Part shown: positions 60,237 through 64,000 of the stretch, piece after piece
Numbering within the stretch: position 1 is the stretch's first letter
Layout of the letters: every line of letters begins with the position of its first letter
Assembly (NCBI GenBank): GCA_035524335.1
Contig: DATKPE010000038.1
Location: 1 to 64,000, forward strand
Direction: 5' to 3'
DNA length: 64,000 nucleotides
Origin: DATKPE01 sp035524335
Lineage (GTDB): Bacteria > Bacteroidota > Ignavibacteria > UBA10030 > SZUA-254
Notes under the pieces: model-generated
Databases searched by the model: none
The model's input: the letters and a program-made list of their open reading frames with translations, nothing else
What the model was told of the DNA's origin: nothing
Program-made: the position numbers and the translations under genes

Positions 60237-62315
60237 TTACGGTTTCAGATACCCGGCAAGCCAGTCGAACACCGTCCGGTGCCAGAGTTCGCTGTTCTGC
60301 GGTTTCAGAACCCAGTGCCCTTCGTCCGGGAAATAGAGCAGTTTGGAGGTAATGCCCCGGCGCTGGAGGGCGGTGAACAACTGAAGCCCCTCTCCCACCG
60401 GCACTCTGAAATCGAGTTCACCATGGATCAGAAGCATCGGTGTCTTGAAATTGGCGGCATACTTATTCGGGGAATATTTGTCGAAATCCTGCGTTTCCCA
60501 CGGGATCCCGTGCTCCCATTCGTCGAACCATGTCTCTTCGGTTACGCCGTAGGAGCTGGCGAAATTATATGTCCCGTCGTGGCTCACGATCGTCCGGAAC
60601 CGGTCGGTATGTCCTTCGAACCAGTTCATCATATATCCTCCGAAGGAGGCGCCGGCCGCCGCTTTTCTGACCGTATCGATGTACGGAAACGTGACAAGAG
60701 TGTCGAGGCCGTGCATCAGGTCTTCATACACCCGTCCCCCCCAGTCGCGGCTGATTTCGTCGACGAACTTTTGCCCGAAGCCGGTGCTTCCCCGGGGATT
60801 CGGGAGAGCCACAACATATCCCTGTGCCGCCCAGAGCTCCGGATTCCATCGGTACGACCATCCGTTTTCCCATGCACCCTGGGGGCCGCCGTGGATCATG
60901 TACACAAGCGGATATTTTCCTGCCGGATCGAAGCCGGGGGGGCGTACAAGCCACATCTGCACCCGCGTTCCGCCCGCACTGCCGAATGTCATGGAAACCG
61001 GCTGTTCGCAGGAGATGGCGGCGAAGAGCGAGTCGTTGACGTGCGTGAGCGGTTTTCCGGCGTGGTCCCGGCCGCGGGCCGCAAAGATTTCGGTCGGGCG
61101 CGTCATCGAAACATGCGCGTACACGAGCGTTCCGTCATCCGTCACCTGGATATCGCTGTTCGTCGCGTTCTCGACGATCCGGGTGACGTCGTTCCCCCGC
61201 ACGGAAACCGACCAGAGCGGCTGATTGGCATTATCCTCGGCCGGGAAATAGAGTTTCTTGCTGTCGTTCGACCAAACCATTGCCTGCACGCTGGCGTCGA
61301 AGTTTTCGGTCAGACTCCGGATGGTTCGTTTTTTACGGTCGTACAGCATCAACTGCCACCGGTCCGCCTCGAACCCCGGGCGCGACTGGGCGCGATAGGC
61401 GATGAACGAACCGTCGGGAGAATACCGCGGAAACCCGTCGGCCGCCTGATTGGTCGTCAGCTGGCGCCGCTCACCCGAGAGAAGGTTCAGAATATAAATG
61501 TCGTGATTCGTGCTCCACGACTCGCTGTGGGGCGGCTGGGGTGTCGCCGTGTATGCCAGTTCCGTGCCGTCGGGGGAGAAATCAAAATCGTCGCCGGCGG
61601 AAAAGGTTGAAGAGTTCGGCACCGCGTCCCGGTCGCCGGGGGTGACATCCTTCGGTTCGCCCCCGTCCGCCGGCATGACAAAAATATGGAGCCGTTTGTT
61701 GTCCACCCAGCTGTCCCAGTGCCGGTAGAGCAGTTTCGTGATGATCCGCGCTTTGACCTTGCTCCGCTCGCGATCCTCGTCGGCCTGCCTGTTGAGCCGG
61801 TCGCTCTCCGCAAAAGGTTTTTCCGAGAACTCCGGAAGAACCGCCGAGACAAATCCTATGCGGCTTCCGTCACGCGACCAGATTCCCTGCGAGGCCTCCG
61901 TGGAGATGGTGGTCAACTGTTGCGGGGCGGCGCCGTCGGGGGTCGTACGGTAGAGCTGAAACGTTCCGTTCCGGTTCGATTCAAACAATATCCAGCGGCT
62001 GTCGGGCGACCAGCGGGGATGCCGGTCCTGCTTCGGAGAACCGGCCAGAAGCGCTGCTTTTCCGCCCGTGGCCGGCATGATCCAGATGTCGCTGTTCGAG
62101 CTGTTCGCCGCCTTGTCCACGGTCGCGACAACAAATGCGACCCATTTCCCGTCCGGTGAGACCTGCGGGTCGCTGACGCGTTTCGCGCGGAACAGATCCT
62201 CTATCTCCATCGGCCGCCCGGGGCGGCCGAGCAGGTCGTGCGGAGAGAGGGCAAGGGAAAGGAGCAGGAATGCCGCGAGGTAAGCGGAGGTGCGGATGCG
62301 TTTGACCATGGTCAT
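60237..62315 (-). CDS. Secreted S9-family (prolyl oligopeptidase/DPP-like) peptidase
   Basis: Signal peptide (YLAAFLLLSLALSPHDLLG) and two domains: a WD40/TolB-like beta-propeller with repeated SPDGKWVAF / SPDGSFIAYR blades (about residues 45-430), and an alpha/beta-hydrolase domain with the catalytic Ser in GASFGGYMMNW, Asp in LIHGELDFRVPVGEGLQ and His in DEGHWV. It is of the acylaminoacyl-peptidase/DPP-like type and probably degrades peptides in the periplasm. The start is ATG 62315 (or ATG 62309). It begins 19 bases after dcd, in one transcription unit. Confidence 0.93.
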   Translation of the reverse strand: MTMVKRIRTSAYLAAFLLLSLALSPHDLLGRPGRPMEIEDLFRAKRVSDPQVSPDGKWVAFVVATVDKAANSSNSDIWIMPATGGKAALLAGSPKQDRHPRWSPDSRWILFESNRNGTFQLYRTTPDGAAPQQLTTISTEASQGIWSRDGSRIGFVSAVLPEFSEKPFAESDRLNRQADEDRERSKVKARIITKLLYRHWDSWVDNKRLHIFVMPADGGEPKDVTPGDRDAVPNSSTFSAGDDFDFSPDGTELAYTATPQPPHSESWSTNHDIYILNLLSGERRQLTTNQAADGFPRYSPDGSFIAYRAQSRPGFEADRWQLMLYDRKKRTIRSLTENFDASVQAMVWSNDSKKLYFPAEDNANQPLWSVSVRGNDVTRIVENATNSDIQVTDDGTLVYAHVSMTRPTEIFAARGRDHAGKPLTHVNDSLFAAISCEQPVSMTFGSAGGTRVQMWLVRPPGFDPAGKYPLVYMIHGGPQGAWENGWSYRWNPELWAAQGYVVALPNPRGSTGFGQKFVDEISRDWGGRVYEDLMHGLDTLVTFPYIDTVRKAAAGASFGGYMMNWFEGHTDRFRTIVSHDGTYNFASSYGVTEETWFDEWEHGIPWETQDFDKYSPNKYAANFKTPMLLIHGELDFRVPVGEGLQLFTALQRRGITSKLLYFPDEGHWVLKPQNSELWHRTVFDWLAGYLKP

Positions 62316-62334
62316 GGGTGCGTGTCCGTGATGG

Positions 62335-62871
62335 TTACTGAAAATTTTTCCACATCATCGACTCAACAGGCTTCGATGTCCGCCGGTTATATTTCGCCGA
62401 TTTCTTTTTCGAATACGGGACGCCGATTTCGCCCGAAATCCTGAAGTAGATCAGCTGGCCGATCGGCATCCCGGGATAGATGCGGACCGGCTGACGGACG
62501 GAGATTTCGAGCGTCCAGGTATTGCAGAACCCGATATCCCCCTTTCCCGCCGTCGCGTGGATGTCGATGCCCAGCCGCCCGATACTGCTCTTGCCTTCCA
62601 GGAACGGCACGTGGCGGTGCGTCTCGGTGTATTCGCGGGTGACGCCCAGATACAGCCTGCTCGGTACCAGCAGTATGCCGTCAGTGGGAATCCTGAAATA
62701 TCTGACCGGATTATGCTTCCGCGCATCGAGAATCTCATCGGTGTATATCGCAAGCCAGCGGCCGAGATGAACATCGTAGCTGTTCGAACCGAGATGGCGC
62801 CGGTTGAACGGAGAGATGACGATTGTCCCGCGCCGGATCTCGGCGAGAATTTCAGTGTCGGTAAGAATCAT
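62335..62871 (-). CDS. dcd: dCTP deaminase
   Basis: Deaminates dCTP to dUTP, supplying substrate for dTMP synthesis by ThyX. The family features are LGSNSYDVHLGRWLAIY near the N-terminus, FLEGKSSIGRLGIDIHATAG (usually EGKSSLARLGLxVHxTAG), and WTLEISVRQPVRIYPGMPIG with the catalytic Glu. The C-terminal YSKKKSAKYNRRTSKP is the nucleotide-binding tail. 178 residues is normal. It is the first gene of a probable dcd-S9-pyrF unit; 141 bases lie between it and the Lon-like gene upstream. Confidence 0.93.
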   Translation of the reverse strand: MILTDTEILAEIRRGTIVISPFNRRHLGSNSYDVHLGRWLAIYTDEILDARKHNPVRYFRIPTDGILLVPSRLYLGVTREYTETHRHVPFLEGKSSIGRLGIDIHATAGKGDIGFCNTWTLEISVRQPVRIYPGMPIGQLIYFRISGEIGVPYSKKKSAKYNRRTSKPVESMMWKNFQ

Positions 62872-63012
62872 GGCATCGGATCGGCGATTGGTCCCGCGCC
62901 CGCCCCCGGGATCCGGTAATTTACGAAAAAATGACAGAGAAGCAAGGTGCCGCGAACGACGACGGCGCTCTCCCGGGCACCTGCGGCGACAGCGGAATTT
63001 TCCCTCCCCGGA

Positions 63013-64000
63013 TCAGAGACTGAGCAGTTCCTTCCAGTGTACGGCGTACCGGCGGAGCGTCTGTTCGGCCCGGGAATGGATCGAATCGGCCGTGAACGAT
63101 CCATCTCCCCGCCGCTTCCCGGCCGGCACACCAGTGAGGAGTTCAAGTCCCTCGTCGACCGTTTTCACCGCATAAATATGGAATTTTTTCTTTGCGATCG
63201 CTTCGATGACCTCGGCCTTCAGCATGAGATCGTTTTTGTTCTGAAAGGGGATGATCACCCCCTGTGTGCCGGTCAGACCGCGCGATCTGCAGACGGTGAA
63301 AAATCCCTCAATTTTCTGATTGACTCCTCCGATCGGCTGGATTTCACCTTTCTGGTTGACGGAACCGGTGACGGCCAGATCCTGGCGCAGCGGAGCCTCC
63401 GTGAGGCTCGAGAGAATGGCATAGATTTCCGTCGAGGATGCCGAATCGCCGTCCACTCCGCCGTACGACTGTTCGAAGGTGAGGCTTGCGTTCATGGCGA
63501 GCGGAAAGTGCTGGGCGTACATCGCGTGGAGGTACCCGCTGATGATGAGAACGCCTTTATTGTGCACCGGGCCGCTCATCCGCGCCTCGCGTTCGATATT
63601 GATGATGCCCTCCCGGCCGATCGACGTCTTCGCCGTAATGCGGGTCGGAAGCCCGAACATGTACTCGTGCATGTCGTACACCGATAATCCGTTGACCTGC
63701 CCGACGACGGCGCCTTCGGTATCGATCATGATCGTTCCATCGCCGATCACTTCGAGCAGTTTGTCCTCTGCGAGCCGGACGCGCTCGATCCGCTCCTCGA
63801 TTGCACGGGCCACGTGCCGTTTTGTGACGAGCCGGTTATTCTGTTTCCTCGCCCAGTAACTCGACTCCCGGAGAAGGTCCGCGATGAGATTGAAGCGGGT
63901 CGAGAGCTTGTCCTGCCTGCCGGCGAGACGCACGCCGTGTTCGATCACCGCCGCAATTCCGGCGGCATCGAACGGGACAAGATGTTCGTCGTCGCAGATC
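63013..64000 (-). CDS. Lon-like ATP-dependent protease, C-terminal part (5' end beyond window)
   Basis: Partial gene: the reading frame runs in open from the right edge, so the start lies outside. The visible 328 residues hold the end of a AAA+ module (LRESSYWARKQNNRLVTKRH) and a Lon proteolytic domain with the catalytic Ser in GVDGDSASSTEIYAIL and Lys in GGVNQKIEGFF, plus HFPLAMNASLTFEQSYGG. This matches the LonB-like AAA_32/DUF domain proteases rather than classical LonA. The ORF as numbered from 63948 begins at an internal GTG and is not the start. Confidence 0.88.
   Translation of the reverse strand, partial: ICDDEHLVPFDAAGIAAVIEHGVRLAGRQDKLSTRFNLIADLLRESSYWARKQNNRLVTKRHVARAIEERIERVRLAEDKLLEVIGDGTIMIDTEGAVVGQVNGLSVYDMHEYMFGLPTRITAKTSIGREGIINIEREARMSGPVHNKGVLIISGYLHAMYAQHFPLAMNASLTFEQSYGGVDGDSASSTEIYAILSSLTEAPLRQDLAVTGSVNQKGEIQPIGGVNQKIEGFFTVCRSRGLTGTQGVIIPFQNKNDLMLKAEVIEAIAKKKFHIYAVKTVDEGLELLTGVPAGKRRGDGSFTADSIHSRAEQTLRRYAVHWKELLSL

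Noticed and set aside
1..64000. CRISPR arrays, transposons, phage genes, rRNA or tRNA genes
   Set aside because: I looked for regularly spaced repeats, transposase or integrase motifs and tRNA-type T-loop sequence in the gaps and saw none. The gaps are short and the gene order is collinear and coherent.

Overview
The window is a GC-rich, densely packed stretch of bacterial chromosome with about 59 supportable protein genes. I saw no rRNA, tRNA, CRISPR array, insertion sequence or prophage. The gene set suggests a Gram-negative member of the Bacteroidota/Chlorobiota/Ignavibacteriota (FCB) group: a DUF2851 protein, type-2 PyrF, DUF4159 and DUF4175 proteins, a secreted S9 peptidase, an M1 peptidase with HEAT repeats, an outer-membrane porin, and lipoprotein and signal-peptide proteins. 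The MurE carries the DNPR motif of meso-diaminopimelate ligases, which fits a Gram-negative wall. Several promoters have -10 elements of the form TAAATT or TATATTTG, close to the Bacteroidota TAnnTTTG type. The phylum call is inference.

Layout. 1-5.6 kb: thyX, the ribosome-rescue factor arfB (minus), mfd with a clear promoter, and an FMN reductase. 5.6-12.6 kb, all minus strand: an M1-HEAT aminopeptidase, then a tight cluster of ABC permease, ABC ATPase, CxxC redoxin-like protein, secreted beta-propeller protein and a 67-residue secreted peptide with eight cysteines, with a Yip1-like membrane protein upstream. A divergent XRE-type regulator follows at 12.8 kb. 13.1-15.3 kb: a three-gene unit of a TMEM175-type channel, an NlpC/P60-like protein without its catalytic residues, and an M23-like lipoprotein that keeps its zinc ligands but lacks the catalytic histidines. 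15.5-19.4 kb: mgtA and an OprB-like porin. 19.6-22.9 kb: two GT-B glycosyltransferase-like proteins and an LpxH-like phosphoesterase, probably a glycolipid cassette. 23.2-32.4 kb: single-domain metabolic and stress genes (secreted RidA, NAD-binding protein, VOC, TrpF-like, OsmC, Ada, pirin, SdpI, thioredoxin-TPR, YjbQ, phosphoesterase).

32.6-51.5 kb is a complete dcw cell-division and cell-wall cluster: mraZ-rsmH-ftsL-ftsI-murE-murF-mraY-murD-ftsW-murG-murC-murB-ftsQ-ftsA-ftsZ. It starts at a promoter overlapped by two MraZ boxes and ends at a strong hairpin after ftsZ. Three unexpected genes sit inside it: a small secreted protein between murF and mraY, and a membrane protein plus a half-size TauE/SafE protein between murG and murC. 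No ddl is present.

51.7-64 kb: a serine beta-lactamase-fold hydrolase, a DUF4159-DUF4175 pair, then on the minus strand a Lon-like protease (cut by the window end), dcd, an S9 peptidase, pyrF and DUF2851.

The best candidates for something undescribed are the cysteine-rich peptide/propeller/redoxin/ABC cluster (8133-11731, possibly governed by the divergent regulator at 12795) and the channel/pseudo-hydrolase operon (13142-15326). Both rest on reading the sequence and family knowledge only; no database search was possible.
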